From positions 2,170,001-2,234,000 of the forward strand of contig NZ_LR134269.1 of assembly GCF_900636385.1 (NCBI RefSeq): a DNA stretch of 64,000 nt, given 5' to 3'. Shown here in pieces: positions 9,439 to 20,526 of the stretch (the first letter of the stretch is position 1; the number at the start of each line of letters is the position of its first letter). The position numbers and the translations under genes were made by a program. Origin of the DNA: Staphylococcus warneri. Lineage in GTDB: Bacteria > Bacillota > Bacilli > Staphylococcales > Staphylococcaceae. The notes below the pieces were generated by a model. It made no database searches. It had not been told where the DNA came from and saw only the letters and a list, made by a program, of their open reading frames with translations.

Positions 9439-12400
9439 TTATTCAGTAACTTCTACTTCTTCTTCAGAACTAGCAACTGGCGCTACATTTTTATCGTATT
9501 GAACGTCACTATAACGTCTCATACCTGTACCAGCTGGGATAAGTTTACCAATAATAACATTTTCTTTAAGACCAAGTAAGTCATCGCGTTTACCTTTAAT
9601 AGCTGCATCAGTAAGAACACGAGTTGTTTCTTGGAATGAAGCTGCAGATAAGAAGCTTTCTGTTTCAAGAGAAGCTTTTGTAATACCAAGCAATACTGGC
9701 TTAGCAGTTGCAGGGCGTTTACGTTCTTTAAATGCATCTCTGTTAGCGTCAGTAAAGTTGTGAATATCAACTAATGAACCAGGTAATAACTTAGTATCTC
9801 CTGCTTCGATGATACGTACTTTACGTAACATTTGTCTAACCATAACCTCAACGTGTTTATCATCAATTTCAACACCTTGCATACGGTAAACTTTTTGTAC
9901 TTCTTTTAATAAGTAGCTTTCTGTAGCATTTAAACCAGCAACTGATAAGTAGTTTTTCGGTTCGATTGAACCTTCTGTTAATACTTCACCACGTTCAACT
10001 GATTGTCCTACTTCCACTTTAAGTCTAGAAGTACCTGAAGCTAGATAAGATCTAGTTTCATTTTCACCTTTAACAACAATTTCTTGTTGACGGTCTTTCG
10101 CTAATTTAATATCTTCTACTACACCTTCGATTTCAGTGATTACCGCTTGACCTTTAGGGTTACGGGCTTCAAAGATCTCTTGGATACGTGGAAGACCTTG
10201 AGTGATATCGCTTCCGGCTACCCCACCTGTATGGAAGGTACGCATTGTAAGCTGTGTACCTGGTTCACCGATTGATTGGGCAGCGATTGTACCAACTGCT
10301 TCACCAACTTCAACTTTTTCACCTGTTGCAAGGTTTTTACCATAACATTTTTCACATACACCATGACGTGTATTACAAGTGAATGCTGAACGGATGTACA
10401 TTTGTTCGATACCAGCATCAGTAATTTTCTTAGCGATTTCCGCAGTAATTAATTCGTCTGGGCGAATAATAACTTCATCTGTTTCAGGGTGACGAATTGT
10501 TTCTTTTGAATAACGCCCTTCGATACGTTCAATGAATGGTTCAATCATTTCTGTACCTTCTTTGATGTCAGAAACAAGTAAGCCACGGTCAGTACCACAA
10601 TCTTCTTCACGTACAATAACATCTTGCGCAACGTCAACAAGACGACGAGTAAGGTAACCTGAGTCAGCTGTTTTAAGTGCTGTATCGGCAAGACCTTTAC
10701 GCGCACCATGAGTAGAGATGAAGTACTCTAACACTGTTAAACCTTCACGGAATGATGAAGTGATTGGTAATTCAATGATTTTTCCTGATGGTGCAGCCAT
10801 TAATCCACGCATACCAGCTAACTGAGTAAAGTTAGATGCGTTACCACGGGCACCAGAGTCACTCATCATGAAGATTGGGTTTGTTTTTTCAAGTGATTGC
10901 ATTAATTCACCTTGAATTTGATCTTTAGCATCTGTCCAAATTTCAACGACAGCATTGTATCTTTCTTCTTCAGTGATTAAACCACGATTGAATTGTTTAG
11001 TCACACGTTCAACTAATTTTTCATGTTCATCTAGGATATCTTTTTTATCTGGTAATACCACGATATCAGATACACCAACAGTAATACCCGCTTTAGATGA
11101 GAACTTGAATCCTAAGTCTTTCATACGGTCAAGCATCATAGATGTATCAGTAATACTGAATCTGTTGAATACTTCAGCGATGATATTACCTAAGAATTTT
11201 TTATTGAATGGTTCAATTAATTCTTTAGTTTCAAAGAATTCTTTTAATCCGCCTTCACCTAACTCTGTTGGGTCAACAAAGTATTTATCCGGTGTTGTTC
11301 CCTCAAGGTTAGTTTGAGTTGGCTCGTTAATATAAGCAAATGAATCAGGTATGATTTCATTAAAGATAATTTTACCTACTGATGTAGCTAAGATTTTCTT
11401 ATTTTGCTCCTCAGTGAATGTCGGATTATTGAATGAACTTGCATGAACACCAATTCTAGTGTGTAAGTGAACATATCCATTTGCATAAGCTTTTAATACT
11501 TCGTTTGTATCATTATAGATAGTACCAGTATTAACTGCGTCTGTACGTTCAAGTGTTAAGTAGTAGTTACCTAATACCATATCCTGAGATGGTGTAACAA
11601 CTGGTTTACCATCTTTAGGGTTTAAGATATTTTGAGCAGCTAACATTAACATACGTGCTTCAGCTTGCGCTTCTTTAGATAATGGAACGTGAACCGCCAT
11701 TTGGTCACCATCAAAGTCAGCGTTATATGCTGTAGTAACAAGTGGGTGTAGACGGATTGCACGACCTTCTACCAATGTTGGTTCGAATGCTTGGATACCT
11801 AATCTGTGAAGCGTAGGCGCACGGTTAAGTAGTACTGGGTGTTCTACGATAACTTCTTCTAAAACGTCCCAAACTTCGTCATCCATGCGTTCAATTTTAC
11901 TTTTAGCATTTTTGATATTTGTTGCAATTTCACGTTGAACTAACTCTTTCATAACGAAAGGTTTAAATAATTCAAGCGCCATTTCTTTAGGTAATCCACA
12001 TTGATACATTTTCAGACTTGGACCTACTGCGATAACGGAACGACCTGAATAGTCAACACGTTTACCAAGTAAGTTTTGACGGAAACGACCTTGTTTACCT
12101 TTTAACATATGTGACAATGATTTTAATGGACGGTTACCTGGTCCAGTTACAGGACGGCCACGACGACCATTATCGATTAAAGCATCAACAGCTTCTTGTA
12201 ACATACGTTTTTCGTTTTGAACAATGATTCCAGGTGCACCAAGATCTAATAAACGTTTCAAACGGTTATTACGGTTAATAACACGTCTATATAAATCGTT
12301 TAAGTCACTTGTAGCAAAACGTCCACCGTCTAATTGAACCATTGGACGGATTTCAGGTGGAATGATAGGAAGTACATCTAAAATCATCCATGCTGGATCA

Positions 12401-13062
12401 TTACCAGAGTTACGGAATGATTCAACAACTTCTAAACGTTTAATAGCACGAGTAAGTCTTTGTCCTGTTGCAGATTCTAATTCATCACGTAAGATTTTTA
12501 ATTCTTCATCTAAGTCAATTTCAGATAATAAGTCTCTGATACCTTCAGCACCCATTTTAGCTACAAATTGACCTGGATATTTATCATAATAATCTCTGAA
12601 TTCTGCTTCAGATAATAAAGTTTTCTTTTCTAAACCTGTTGGGCCTGGATCAACAACAACATAAGAAGCAAAATAAATAACTTCTTCTAATGCTCTTGGA
12701 GACATATCTAATAAAAGACCCATACGGCTTGGAATACCTTTGAAGTACCAAATGTGTGATACTGGTGCTGCTAATTCGATGTGTCCCATTCTTTCACGAC
12801 GTACTTTAGACTTCGTTACTTCAACACCACATCTATCACAAACCATACCTTTATAGCGTACACGTTTGTATTTACCGCAACTACATTCCCAGTCTTTAGT
12901 TGGTCCAAATATTCTTTCACAGAAAAGACCGTCTTTTTCAGGTTTTAACGTACGATAGTTAATTGTTTCAGGCTTCTTAACTTCACCATAAGACCATGAA
13001 CGAATCTTTTCAGGTGAAGCTAATCCTATTTTCATATAATGGAAATTATTTACATCAATCAA
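9439..13062 (-). CDS. rpoC: DNA-directed RNA polymerase subunit beta'
   Basis: 1207 residues, the normal length for staphylococci. Seen: the N-terminal zinc ribbon (C-S-C-G-K-Y then C-D-R-C-G), the rudder/lid region, the catalytic N-A-D-F-D-G-D-Q-M with its three aspartates, the second zinc site ([11 protein letters not shown]), and the trigger-loop/bridge region with [13 protein letters not shown]. The frame opens at 13080 but its first codons are the GAAGGAGG ribosome site itself; TTG at 13062 is well spaced and gives M-I-D-V-N-N-F-H. The acidic tail (E-E-E-V-E-V-T-E) is typical. It follows rpoB after 135 bases that hold a hairpin. Confidence 0.97.
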   Translation of the reverse strand: MIDVNNFHYMKIGLASPEKIRSWSYGEVKKPETINYRTLKPEKDGLFCERIFGPTKDWECSCGKYKRVRYKGMVCDRCGVEVTKSKVRRERMGHIELAAPVSHIWYFKGIPSRMGLLLDMSPRALEEVIYFASYVVVDPGPTGLEKKTLLSEAEFRDYYDKYPGQFVAKMGAEGIRDLLSEIDLDEELKILRDELESATGQRLTRAIKRLEVVESFRNSGNDPAWMILDVLPIIPPEIRPMVQLDGGRFATSDLNDLYRRVINRNNRLKRLLDLGAPGIIVQNEKRMLQEAVDALIDNGRRGRPVTGPGNRPLKSLSHMLKGKQGRFRQNLLGKRVDYSGRSVIAVGPSLKMYQCGLPKEMALELFKPFVMKELVQREIATNIKNAKSKIERMDDEVWDVLEEVIVEHPVLLNRAPTLHRLGIQAFEPTLVEGRAIRLHPLVTTAYNADFDGDQMAVHVPLSKEAQAEARMLMLAAQNILNPKDGKPVVTPSQDMVLGNYYLTLERTDAVNTGTIYNDTNEVLKAYANGYVHLHTRIGVHASSFNNPTFTEEQNKKILATSVGKIIFNEIIPDSFAYINEPTQTNLEGTTPDKYFVDPTELGEGGLKEFFETKELIEPFNKKFLGNIIAEVFNRFSITDTSMMLDRMKDLGFKFSSKAGITVGVSDIVVLPDKKDILDEHEKLVERVTKQFNRGLITEEERYNAVVEIWTDAKDQIQGELMQSLEKTNPIFMMSDSGARGNASNFTQLAGMRGLMAAPSGKIIELPITSSFREGLTVLEYFISTHGARKGLADTALKTADSGYLTRRLVDVAQDVIVREEDCGTDRGLLVSDIKEGTEMIEPFIERIEGRYSKETIRHPETDEVIIRPDELITAEIAKKITDAGIEQMYIRSAFTCNTRHGVCEKCYGKNLATGEKVEVGEAVGTIAAQSIGEPGTQLTMRTFHTGGVAGSDITQGLPRIQEIFEARNPKGQAVITEIEGVVEDIKLAKDRQQEIVVKGENETRSYLASGTSRLKVEVGQSVERGEVLTEGSIEPKNYLSVAGLNATESYLLKEVQKVYRMQGVEIDDKHVEVMVRQMLRKVRIIEAGDTKLLPGSLVDIHNFTDANRDAFKERKRPATAKPVLLGITKASLETESFLSAASFQETTRVLTDAAIKGKRDDLLGLKENVIIGKLIPAGTGMRRYSDVQYDKNVAPVASSEEEVEVTE

Positions 13063-13138
13063 GGAGCCTACCTCCTTCAATTTAGATTAGCTGTGCTATT
13101 TGATTGATTTACATTTATAGTATATAGAATTTGAGAAA

Positions 13139-13168
13139 GGTAGGAGCGACATTTAAAATCGCTCCACC
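13139..13168 (-). other. Intercistronic hairpin between rpoB and rpoC
   Basis: GGTgGGAGCGA-type arms pair over ten positions (GGT-GGAGCGA with TCGCTCC-ACC, one mismatch), loop of nine. The following minus-strand bases TTTCTCAAATT are a poor T-run, so partial termination, RNA processing or 3'-end protection are all possible. Confidence 0.6.
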
Positions 13169-13197
13169 TCTATCATTCTAATTATCTTAAGTGCATA

Positions 13198-16100
13198 TTA
13201 ATCAGTAGTTTCTTTTTGTGATTCTGGCGCATCTTTTTGTTGTAAATCTACTTTGCGTTCTGTTACATCTTCATCTTCAATGTCGGCCATTTCGATTTCG
13301 TTATCTTGCTCATCCATCACTTTGACGTCTAATCCTAAACTTTGTAATTCTTTCATCAATACTCGGAATGATTCAGGAACACTTGGTCTAGAGATATTTT
13401 CGCCTTTAACAATAGATTCATATGTTTTAACACGACCTACTGTATCATCTGATTTATAAGTCAAGATTTCTTGTAATGTGTATGCAGCACCATATGCTTC
13501 AAGTGCCCATACCTCCATCTCACCGAAACGTTGTCCACCAAATTGTGCTTTACCACCTAGTGGTTGTTGCGTTACTAATGAGTATGGACCAGTTGAACGC
13601 GCATGTAATTTATCGTCAACCATGTGTGCAAGTTTAAGCATGTACATAACACCTACTGAAATACGGTTGTCGAATGGTTCACCAGTTCGACCATCGTATA
13701 ATACAGTTTTACCGTCACGTGCCATGCCAGCTTCTTCGATAGTTGACCATACGTCATCATCATTAGCACCATCGAATACTGGAGATGCAACATGGATGCC
13801 TAAGTTTTTAGCAGCCATACCTAAATGTAATTCAAGAACTTGTCCGATGTTCATACGTGATGGTACACCTAGTGGGTTTAACATGATGTCAATTGGACGT
13901 CCGTCTGGTAAATATGGCATATCTTCTTCTGGAACGATTTTTGAGATGACACCTTTATTACCATGACGACCACACATTTTATCTCCGACGTGAATTTTAC
14001 GTTTTTGAACGATGTAAACACGTACTAATTGGTTAACACCTGGTGATAATGTGTCGTCTCCTTCTTCACGATTGAAGACTTTAACATCTAATACGATACC
14101 GCCAGCACCGTGTGGTACACGTAATGATGTATCACGTACTTCACGTGCTTTTTCACCAAAGATAGCATGTAATAATCTTTCTTCAGCTGTAAGCTCTGTA
14201 ACCCCTTTAGGCGTTACTTTACCTACTAAGATATCTCCATCTTTAACTTCAGCACCGACATATACAATACCACGTTCGTCTAAGTTTTTAAGTGCACTTT
14301 CAGAAACGTTAGGAATATCACGAGTAATTTCTTCAGGTCCTAGTTTAGTATCACGTGCTTCTGATTCATATTCTTCAATATGGATAGAAGTGTATACGTC
14401 ATCTTTAACTAGACGCTCACTCATGATAACAGCATCCTCATAGTTGTAACCATCCCATGTCATGAATCCTACAACTACGTTACGACCTAAGGCCATTTCA
14501 CCTAATTCCATTGAAGGACCATCGGCTAAGATTTCGTTGTATTCAACAATGTCACCTGCAGCAACAATTGGGCGTTGGTTGTAACATGTACCTGAGTTTG
14601 AACGTTTGAATTTCGCTAATGGATAGCGATCTAATTCACCTTCATACTCTTGACCGTCTTGTTCTACTAATCGACGTACTAAGATTTCATTAGACTCAAC
14701 ATGTTCAACACGACCTCTGTGGTTAGCTGTAATTGCCGCACCAGAGTCACGCGCAGCAACATGCTCCATACCTGTACCAACGAATGGTGCTTCAGGATTC
14801 ATCAATGGTACTGCTTGACGTTGCATGTTCGCACCCATTAATGCACGGTTAGAGTCATCGTTTTCTAAGAATGGAATACAAGCTGTAGCGGCTGAAACAA
14901 CCTGCTTAGGTGAAACGTCCATGTAATCCATTTTTTCTTTAGCCATTACTGTGTTATTACCACGGAAACGACAAACTACTTCGTCATCTATGAAACGTCC
15001 GTTTTCATCTAAACGTGAATTCGCTTGGGCAACAACATAACTATCTTCTTCGTCAGCAGTTAAATAATCAATTTGGTCTGTAATCGCATTAGTGTCTAAA
15101 TCCACTTTACGATATGGTGTTTCAATGAAACCAAATTCGTTTACACGTGCATAACTAGATAATGAGTTGATTAATCCAATGTTTGGACCCTCTGGCGTTT
15201 CAATTGGACACATACGACCATAGTGAGAATAGTGTACGTCACGTACCTCCATTTGTGCACGTTCACGTGTTAAACCACCAGGTCCTAAAGCAGATAAACG
15301 ACGTTTATGTGTCAACTCTGCTAATGGGTTAGCTTGGTCCATGAATTGTGATAATTGAGAACTACCAAAGAATTCTTTTATTGATGCAATAACTGGGCGA
15401 ATATTGATTAATTGTTGTGGTGTGATTGAATCAGTGTCTTGAATAGACATTCTTTCACGTACCACACGCTCCATTCTTGATAAACCAATACGGAATTGGT
15501 TTTGTAATAGTTCGCCTACTGAACGTAAACGACGATTACCTAAATGGTCAATATCGTCTGTATAACCAATACCACTTAATAAGTTAAAGAAGTAACTCAT
15601 TGAAGCAATGATGTCAGCTGGTGTAATACATTTAACTTCAGAATCCGGTAACGCATTACCGATCACTGTAGTTGTACGACCTTCATCATCATTTGGAACA
15701 TATACTTTAATTGATTGAATTTCAACTGGTTCATCAATCACTGTTCCTTCTAGTTCGAACACTTCACTATTAGCATTTGCTTCTAATACATCCATGATCT
15801 CGTCTAACTTACGACGATCAAGAACTGTACCTTCTTCAACAACAATTTCACCCGTTTCACTATTAACAATTGGTTCTGCTAATTTTTGATTGAATAAACG
15901 GTGTTTTAAGTGAAGTTTTTTATTAGCTTTATAACGACCAACGCTTGCTAAGTCATAACGTTTTGGATCGAAGAAACGTGAATATAATAAACTTTTAGCA
16001 TTTTCAACTGTTGGTGGTTCGCCAGGGCGTAAACGCTCATAAATTTCTAATAATGCTTGTTCAGTATTTTCAGTACCATCTTTTTCAAGCGTATTGCGTA

Positions 16101-16749
16101 AGTATTCACTGTCGCCAAGTAAATCAACGATTTCTTGGTCACTAGAGAAACCTAATGCTCTTAACAATACAGTTAATGGTAATTTACGAGTTCTATCAAT
16201 ACGTACATAAACTACATCTTTAGCATCAGTTTCATATTCTAACCATGCACCACGGTTAGGAATGATAGTTGCATCGTAGTTTTCACGTCCGTTTTTATCA
16301 AGTTTTTCATTGAAATATACGGATGGTGAACGTACTAATTGTGATACGATAACACGTTCTGCACCATTAATTACAAATGTACCTGTATCAGTCATTAATG
16401 GGAAATCACCCATAAATACTTCTTGCTCTTTCACTTCGCCAGTTTCTTTAATAATAAGACGTACTTTTACACGAAGAGGTGCAGCATAAGTAGCGTCACG
16501 GTTTTTTGATTCTTCTAAGTCGTATTTTGGTTCACCTAATCTATAATCTACAAATTCTAAAGATAGGTTTCCTGTGAAATCTTCAATCGGAGAAATGTCT
16601 CTAAACATTTCTAATAAACCTTCTTTAAGGAACCAATCGTAAGATTTTGTTTGAATTTCTATTAAGTTCGGTAATTCTAATACTTCTGAAATTCTCGCGT
16701 AGTTTCTACGTTTACGATGTCTTCCATATTGGACAACTTGACCTGCCAA
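13198..16749 (-). CDS. rpoB: DNA-directed RNA polymerase subunit beta
   Basis: 1183 residues, same as S. aureus. Lobe, fork loop, flap and switch regions are complete. The rifampicin pocket reads [17 protein letters not shown] and [14 protein letters not shown]468, D471, A477, H481, R484 and S486 (S. aureus numbering) are all wild type, and I527 is kept in P-N-I-G-L-I-N, so rifampicin susceptibility at this locus is expected. The C-terminal tail is long, acidic and lysine/glutamine-rich. Start ATG 16749 (M-A-G-Q-V-V) follows GAGGGGTG. A good promoter overlaps the 3' end of the upstream methyltransferase gene. Confidence 0.98.
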   Translation of the reverse strand: MAGQVVQYGRHRKRRNYARISEVLELPNLIEIQTKSYDWFLKEGLLEMFRDISPIEDFTGNLSLEFVDYRLGEPKYDLEESKNRDATYAAPLRVKVRLIIKETGEVKEQEVFMGDFPLMTDTGTFVINGAERVIVSQLVRSPSVYFNEKLDKNGRENYDATIIPNRGAWLEYETDAKDVVYVRIDRTRKLPLTVLLRALGFSSDQEIVDLLGDSEYLRNTLEKDGTENTEQALLEIYERLRPGEPPTVENAKSLLYSRFFDPKRYDLASVGRYKANKKLHLKHRLFNQKLAEPIVNSETGEIVVEEGTVLDRRKLDEIMDVLEANANSEVFELEGTVIDEPVEIQSIKVYVPNDDEGRTTTVIGNALPDSEVKCITPADIIASMSYFFNLLSGIGYTDDIDHLGNRRLRSVGELLQNQFRIGLSRMERVVRERMSIQDTDSITPQQLINIRPVIASIKEFFGSSQLSQFMDQANPLAELTHKRRLSALGPGGLTRERAQMEVRDVHYSHYGRMCPIETPEGPNIGLINSLSSYARVNEFGFIETPYRKVDLDTNAITDQIDYLTADEEDSYVVAQANSRLDENGRFIDDEVVCRFRGNNTVMAKEKMDYMDVSPKQVVSAATACIPFLENDDSNRALMGANMQRQAVPLMNPEAPFVGTGMEHVAARDSGAAITANHRGRVEHVESNEILVRRLVEQDGQEYEGELDRYPLAKFKRSNSGTCYNQRPIVAAGDIVEYNEILADGPSMELGEMALGRNVVVGFMTWDGYNYEDAVIMSERLVKDDVYTSIHIEEYESEARDTKLGPEEITRDIPNVSESALKNLDERGIVYVGAEVKDGDILVGKVTPKGVTELTAEERLLHAIFGEKAREVRDTSLRVPHGAGGIVLDVKVFNREEGDDTLSPGVNQLVRVYIVQKRKIHVGDKMCGRHGNKGVISKIVPEEDMPYLPDGRPIDIMLNPLGVPSRMNIGQVLELHLGMAAKNLGIHVASPVFDGANDDDVWSTIEEAGMARDGKTVLYDGRTGEPFDNRISVGVMYMLKLAHMVDDKLHARSTGPYSLVTQQPLGGKAQFGGQRFGEMEVWALEAYGAAYTLQEILTYKSDDTVGRVKTYESIVKGENISRPSVPESFRVLMKELQSLGLDVKVMDEQDNEIEMADIEDEDVTERKVDLQQKDAPESQKETTD

Positions 16750-16941
16750 ACAGATTCACCCCTCAAAAATTGTGTGGGTTGCTTTTACTAATAAAACAAA
16801 GAGTGCCACAAGATTTAAAGACAAAAAGAAAACGGCAACACTTCAGATGACACCATTTTCTATTCTATATTTATCTTGATTTACTTATTTGTTTTTGCGT
16901 AAAAGTACACACTTATTGAACATAAATTTTTACATTTTATA

Positions 16942-16970
16942 ACTATATCAGAATAATACTAGTAAATCAA
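16942..16970 (-). promoter_or_regulatory. Predicted sigma-A promoter of rpoBC
   Basis: Minus strand TTGATT, 17-base spacer, TATAGT. The -35 overlaps the last codons of the methyltransferase gene; the leader to rpoB is about 185 bases and contains no strong hairpin that I can see. Confidence 0.75.
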
Positions 16971-17575
16971 GCTTTTACGCTTTTCAATATATAGTATCCT
17001 TTGCTTTTATTCACAACTTCCACATTGTTAAATAATTCATCCATTTTCTTTTTAGCTGAAGGCATACCTTGCTTTTTTTGAATAACAACAAATAATTCGC
17101 CATTACTTTTCAATTTTTGATACGCTTCTTCAAAAATACGATGAACGACAGTTTTGCCCGCCCTGATTGGCGGATTTGTTAACACAAAATCAAATTGGTT
17201 ATTATCAACCTGAGTCATGCCATCACTTTCGAAAATATCCGCATTTTCAATATGATTTTTCTTTTTATTCTTTTTAGCTAATTCTAATGCTCTACGATTG
17301 ACGTCTAACATTGTAATATGGTGATGTGGTGATACTTTAGCAATCATTAGTCCAATTGGACCATATCCACAACCTACATCAGCAATTGTTTTACTCGGTC
17401 CAGGAGGATTTGCTTTCAAGAATGTTTGGATTAGTAAATCAGATCCAAAATCCACTTTATCTCTAGAAAACACACCATTATCTGTTGTTAAATTAATAGA
17501 ATGTTGATAACATTCATAAGTAATTTGTTTTTCATCACTTTTTACTTCCGGATTTTCGTCGTAGTAATGACTCAT
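16967..17575 (-). CDS. Class I rRNA methyltransferase, RsmC/YbxB-like
   Basis: 202-residue SAM-dependent methyltransferase resembling the catalytic half of RsmC (16S rRNA m2G). Motif I is seen as D-V-G-C-G-Y-G-P-I-G near residue 65, an acidic ribose-binding residue in M-L-D-V-N-R, and the N-P-P-I-R-A-G-K catalytic motif (N-P-P-Y/F/I class for N-methylation of guanine). Start ATG 17575 (M-S-H-Y-Y-D-E-N) follows GAGGTG; the upstream 12 codons are dropped. It sits alone between the rplJL terminator and rpoB, the normal place in Bacillus (ybxB). The target base is inferred, not shown. Confidence 0.85.
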   Translation of the reverse strand: MSHYYDENPEVKSDEKQITYECYQHSINLTTDNGVFSRDKVDFGSDLLIQTFLKANPPGPSKTIADVGCGYGPIGLMIAKVSPHHHITMLDVNRRALELAKKNKKKNHIENADIFESDGMTQVDNNQFDFVLTNPPIRAGKTVVHRIFEEAYQKLKSNGELFVVIQKKQGMPSAKKKMDELFNNVEVVNKSKGYYILKSVKA

Positions 17576-17634
17576 GTCTTCACCTCTATCAGTCTTTTGC
17601 ATTCCTATCATTCTAAATTTAGCTATAAATGAAT

Positions 17635-17667
17635 TAAAAACCCCGTTATCGCGATAACGGGGTTTTT
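17635..17667. terminator. Strong symmetric terminator after rplL
   Basis: AAAAACCCCGTTATC and its complement GATAACGGGGTTTTT flank two central bases pairs, giving a near perfect palindrome with T-runs on both strands. It ends rplJ-rplL and would also stop transcription coming from the other side. Confidence 0.92.
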
Positions 17668-17734
17668 AACTTCTCAAAGAATGTGATTACGATTTAAAAA
17701 TCAATAACCATATTATTTAGTTAGGAAACTAGAA

Positions 17735-18103
17735 CTATTTTAATTCTACTGTAGCTCCAACTTCTTCTAATTGTTCTTTAAGTTTTTCAGCGTCTTCTTT
17801 AGGCATAGCTTCTTTGATTACTTTAGGAGCTCCGTCTACTAATTCTTTAGCATCTTTTAATCCTAAGCCAGTTGCTTCTTTAACAGCTTTAACAACTTTG
17901 ATTTTTGAAGATCCAGCTGAAGTTAATTCAACATCAAATTCAGTTTTTTCAGCTGCTGCTTCTCCGCCGCCAGCTGCACCTGCTGCTGCTACTGGAGCTG
18001 CTGCAGTTACACCAAATTCTTCTTCAATTGCTTTTACTAAATCGTTTAATTCTAAAACTGACATTTCTTTAATTGCTTCAATGATTTGTTCTTGATTAGC
18101 CAT
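17735..18103 (-). CDS. rplL: 50S ribosomal protein L7/L12
   Basis: 122 residues; the stalk protein that recruits GTPase factors. N-terminal dimer domain, an Ala/Gly-rich hinge ([13 protein letters not shown]), then the C-terminal domain with K-V-V-K-A-V-K-E and [11 protein letters not shown]. Good CGGAGGAAT site before ATG 18103. Follows rplJ by 39 bases; L10 and L7/L12 are made together and bind as a complex. Confidence 0.97.
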   Translation of the reverse strand: MANQEQIIEAIKEMSVLELNDLVKAIEEEFGVTAAAPVAAAGAAGGGEAAAEKTEFDVELTSAGSSKIKVVKAVKEATGLGLKDAKELVDGAPKVIKEAMPKEDAEKLKEQLEEVGATVELK

Positions 18104-18142
18104 TTTATAATTCCTCCGTTATTTTTAATTTTTTATGCGCAA

Positions 18143-18643
18143 TTATTCAGCGCTTTCTTCTTTTTGTTCTCCAACAGCTTTAACCGCATAAGCGAAGTTG
18201 CGTACTGGAGCTTGTAATACAGATAAAAGCATAGATACAAGACCGTCGTGTGAAGGTAATGAACCAACAGTTTTAACTTCTTCTGCTGAAATAACATTTC
18301 CTTCCATAACGCCTGATTTAACTTCTAAAGCTTCATGTTCTTTAGCAAATCCTGCAATAACTTTTGCTGGAGCTACAACATCTTCTGTTGAAGTTGCAAT
18401 AGCAGTTGGACCTGTTAAGAATTCATCTAAGCCTTCGATTCCAGCTTTTTCAGCTGCGCGACGTACCATTGTGTTTTTGTATACTTTATACTCAACACCA
18501 GCTTCACGTAATTGTTTACGTAATTCAGTAACTTCAGCTACTGTTAATCCACGGTAGTCAACGATCACTGTTGAAACTGAGTTTTTAAGTTGATCAGCAA
18601 TAGTATCAACTAATTGTTTTTTAGCTTCAATGATAGCAGACAT
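18143..18643 (-). CDS. rplJ: 50S ribosomal protein L10
   Basis: 166 residues; anchors L7/L12 dimers to 23S rRNA. N-terminal rRNA-binding part has [15 protein letters not shown]; the C-terminal helix ([13 protein letters not shown]) takes the L7/L12 dimers. Start ATG 18643 follows GGAGGTGT. It is preceded by an L10-type autoregulatory leader with a terminator-like hairpin, so its level is probably set by L10 (or L10-L12) binding to that leader. Confidence 0.97.
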   Translation of the reverse strand: MSAIIEAKKQLVDTIADQLKNSVSTVIVDYRGLTVAEVTELRKQLREAGVEYKVYKNTMVRRAAEKAGIEGLDEFLTGPTAIATSTEDVVAPAKVIAGFAKEHEALEVKSGVMEGNVISAEEVKTVGSLPSHDGLVSMLLSVLQAPVRNFAYAVKAVGEQKEESAE

Positions 18644-18669
18644 TCAGACACCTCCATTTAGTATTTTTC

Positions 18670-18815
18670 GGTGCTTTTTTTAAGATTAATAAAAAAAGCA
18701 CTTTCTACCCACGGCAAAAAGTGCTTGAAAGTTTAATAGTCACGTTCAAGTCAATTTTAGCCTCGGCAGGATCGGTTTTTAAGTTATCAAATAACTCCTA
18801 CTGTCTTAGGTAAAA
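18670..18815 (-). ncRNA. Ribosomal protein L10 leader (rplJL autoregulation)
   Basis: On the minus strand the leader holds the two conserved blocks of Firmicute L10 leaders, AAGACAGTAGG and GATCCTGCCGAGG, followed by a hairpin with arms AAGCACTTT/AAAGTGCTT and a run of seven Ts (18691-18728), i.e. an attenuator about 45 bases before rplJ. Fits Rfam L10_leader as I remember it. Ends are approximate. Confidence 0.85.
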
Positions 18816-18829
18816 TAATCACAATAATT

Positions 18830-18858
18830 AATATAACCGTTTAATTGTAATATGTCAA
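18830..18858 (-). promoter_or_regulatory. Predicted sigma-A promoter of rplJ-rplL
   Basis: Minus strand TTGACA, 17-base spacer, TATATT: a consensus -35 and near consensus -10, just before the L10 leader. The 60-bp repeats and a hairpin lie directly upstream. Confidence 0.85.
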
Positions 18859-18868
18859 TATATTTTTA

Positions 18869-18900
18869 GAAACTCTTTGCATTTTAATGCTTAGAGTTTC
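18869..18900. other. Hairpin next to the rplJ promoter
   Basis: GAAACTCT / AGAGTTTC outer arms enclose GCATT / AATGC inner arms. It ends ten bases from the -35 of the rplJ promoter and overlaps the start of the 60-bp repeat. There is no T-run on the minus strand. Confidence 0.7.
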
Positions 18901-19012
18901 TTATGCATGAGCCTTGCTCAGGCGCTCCTTAATTCAATGCATTTTAATGCGTAGAGTTTCTTATGCATGAGCTATGCTCAGGCACTCCTTAATTCAGTGC
19001 AATTTAATGCTT
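18879..19012. repeat. 60-bp tandem repeat, two full copies plus a partial third
   Basis: Copies at 18879-18938 and 18939-18998 agree at 55 of 60 positions; the first 14 bases recur at 18999-19012 with small changes. Each copy holds GCATTTTAATGC and a small GAGC-GCTC hairpin. No reading frame of note. It fills the rplA-rplJ gap between the rplA terminator and the rplJ promoter. Confidence 0.9.
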
Positions 19013-19116
19013 GTCGATTTTAGGAATAATTCTAGCATCTCCTGCATAGCATTAACTCGAATACAATTATTTTACACTGCTTATAAAAATTATCAATTAT
19101 CTTTTTTCAAAAATCA

Positions 19117-19144
19117 AGCCTAGAACATAAACTGTTCTAGGCTT
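19117..19144 (-). terminator. Terminator of rplK-rplA
   Basis: AAGCCTAGAACA and TGTTCTAGGCTT are perfect 12-base arms with a four-base loop; the minus strand continues GATTTTTGAAAAAA. Lies 24 bases past the rplA stop. Confidence 0.9.
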
Positions 19145-19167
19145 AATGTAATTTAAATATATTTAAA

Positions 19168-19863
19168 TTATAGTTTGAATGAAGCAGTATCAACTTTTAC
19201 TCCAGGACCCATTGTTGTTGTAACAGCAACAGATTTGAAGTAAGTACCTTTAGATGAAGATGGTTTAGCTTTTGCTAATACATCTTGTAAGGCTTTGAAG
19301 TTTTCAACTAATTTTTCATCGCTAAATGAAACTTTACCGATAGAAGCATGTACGATACCAGCTTTTTCAGCACGATATTCAACTTTACCAGCTTTGATTT
19401 CTTCAACAGCTTTTTTAACATCCATAGTTACAGTACCAGTTTTAGGGTTTGGCATTAAACCTTTAGGTCCTAATACACGACCAAGTTTACCAACTTCGCC
19501 CATCATGTCTGGAGTAGCAACTACTACGTCAAAGTCGAACCAACCTTGTTGGATTTTTTGTACGTAATCAGATTCACCTACGTAATCTGCGCCTGCTTCT
19601 TCAGCTTCAGTGATTTTGTCACCTTTTGCGAATACTAATACACGTTGTGATTTACCAGTTCCGTTTGGTAGCACGACTGCACCACGGATTTGTTGGTCAT
19701 TTTTACGTGTATCAATTCCTAAACGGAATGCAACTTCAACTGATGCGTCAAAGTTAGCAATGCTTGTTTCTTTAGCTAATTTGATTGCTTCTTCAACACT
19801 ATAGTATTGAGTACGGTCAACTTTATTAGCTGCTTCTTGATACTTTTTACCTTTTTTAGCCAT
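19168..19863 (-). CDS. rplA: 50S ribosomal protein L1
   Basis: 231 residues; forms the L1 stalk at the E site and in many bacteria represses its own rplKA mRNA. The conserved K-A-G-K-V-E-Y-R and [18 protein letters not shown] stretches are seen. ATG 19863 follows AGGAGG. The gap to rplK is 216 bases, long for two genes of one operon, and holds a long-range stem. Confidence 0.97.
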   Translation of the reverse strand: MAKKGKKYQEAANKVDRTQYYSVEEAIKLAKETSIANFDASVEVAFRLGIDTRKNDQQIRGAVVLPNGTGKSQRVLVFAKGDKITEAEEAGADYVGESDYVQKIQQGWFDFDVVVATPDMMGEVGKLGRVLGPKGLMPNPKTGTVTMDVKKAVEEIKAGKVEYRAEKAGIVHASIGKVSFSDEKLVENFKALQDVLAKAKPSSSKGTYFKSVAVTTTMGPGVKVDTASFKL

Positions 19864-19934
19864 TTATTGTTCCTCCTTTAGTGGTTTTAGCGGAATTTCC
19901 TCCCACATTTACTTGTGTTAGCCACAAGTTAAGA

Positions 19935-20033
19935 GCAGATAACAGATAGTTTCTCATTCAAATCAGTCATAGAGACCAAAGTACAATAAGATGTCATAGA
20001 CAATATGGATTGTTTACCTATTCTGTTACCTGC
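19935..20033 (-). other. Long-range stem in the rplK-rplA gap
   Basis: GCAGGTAACAGA and TCTGTTATCTGC (minus strand) can form 12 continuous pairs with one G-U, enclosing about 75 bases that contain a smaller ACAAT/ATTGT hairpin and the direct repeat TCTATGAC. The ribosome site of rplA is about 60 bases downstream. Confidence 0.55.
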
Positions 20034-20079
20034 TTTTATCGTCTAAATCAGTTCATTTCAAATTAAATTTGATTGCTTA

Positions 20080-20502
20080 TTATTCTACAGTGATACCCAT
20101 ACTACGAGCAGTACCTTCGATAATACGCATAGCTGCTTCTTCGTCAGCAGCATTTAAGTCTTGCATTTTGCTGTTAGCAATTTCACGTACTTGATCTTTA
20201 GTTACTGAAGCAACTTTGTTTTTGTTAGGTTCGCCTGAACCTTTTTCAACGCCAGCTGCTTTTTTAAGTAGTACTGGAGCCGGTGGAGTTTTTGTAATGA
20301 ATGTAAATGAACGGTCTTCATATACACTAATTTCTACCGGAATGATTAAACCTGCTTGTTCTTGAGTACGTGCATTGAACTCTTTACAGAATCCCATAAT
20401 ATTCACACCTGCTTGACCTAATGCTGGACCAACTGGTGGTGCTGGATTTGCTTTACCTGCAGGAATTTGTAATTTAACTACTTTTTCTACTTTTTTAGCC
20501 AC
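20080..20502 (-). CDS. rplK: 50S ribosomal protein L11
   Basis: 140 residues; part of the GTPase-associated centre and needed for RelA activation. N-terminal domain with the proline-rich [17 protein letters not shown]-terminal RNA-binding domain ending A-R-S-M-G-I-T-V-E. Start GTG 20502: the AAGGAGG site is six to nine bases before it and the N-terminus becomes M-A-K-K-V; the in-frame GTG at 20511 overlaps the ribosome site. First gene of rplKA, behind a structured leader. Confidence 0.96.
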   Translation of the reverse strand: MAKKVEKVVKLQIPAGKANPAPPVGPALGQAGVNIMGFCKEFNARTQEQAGLIIPVEISVYEDRSFTFITKTPPAPVLLKKAAGVEKGSGEPNKNKVASVTKDQVREIANSKMQDLNAADEEAAMRIIEGTARSMGITVE

Positions 20503-20526
20503 GATGTGCACCTCCTTGATATCGTG

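Noticed and set aside
13478..14443. Plus-strand frames of 130 and 162 codons inside rpoB.
   Set aside because: Antisense shadows of a highly conserved coding sequence; no ribosome site or promoter seen.
17635..17667. Perfect palindrome that might be an inverted-repeat end of a mobile element.
   Set aside because: T-runs on both sides and its place right after rplL make it a two-way terminator; no transposase is near.
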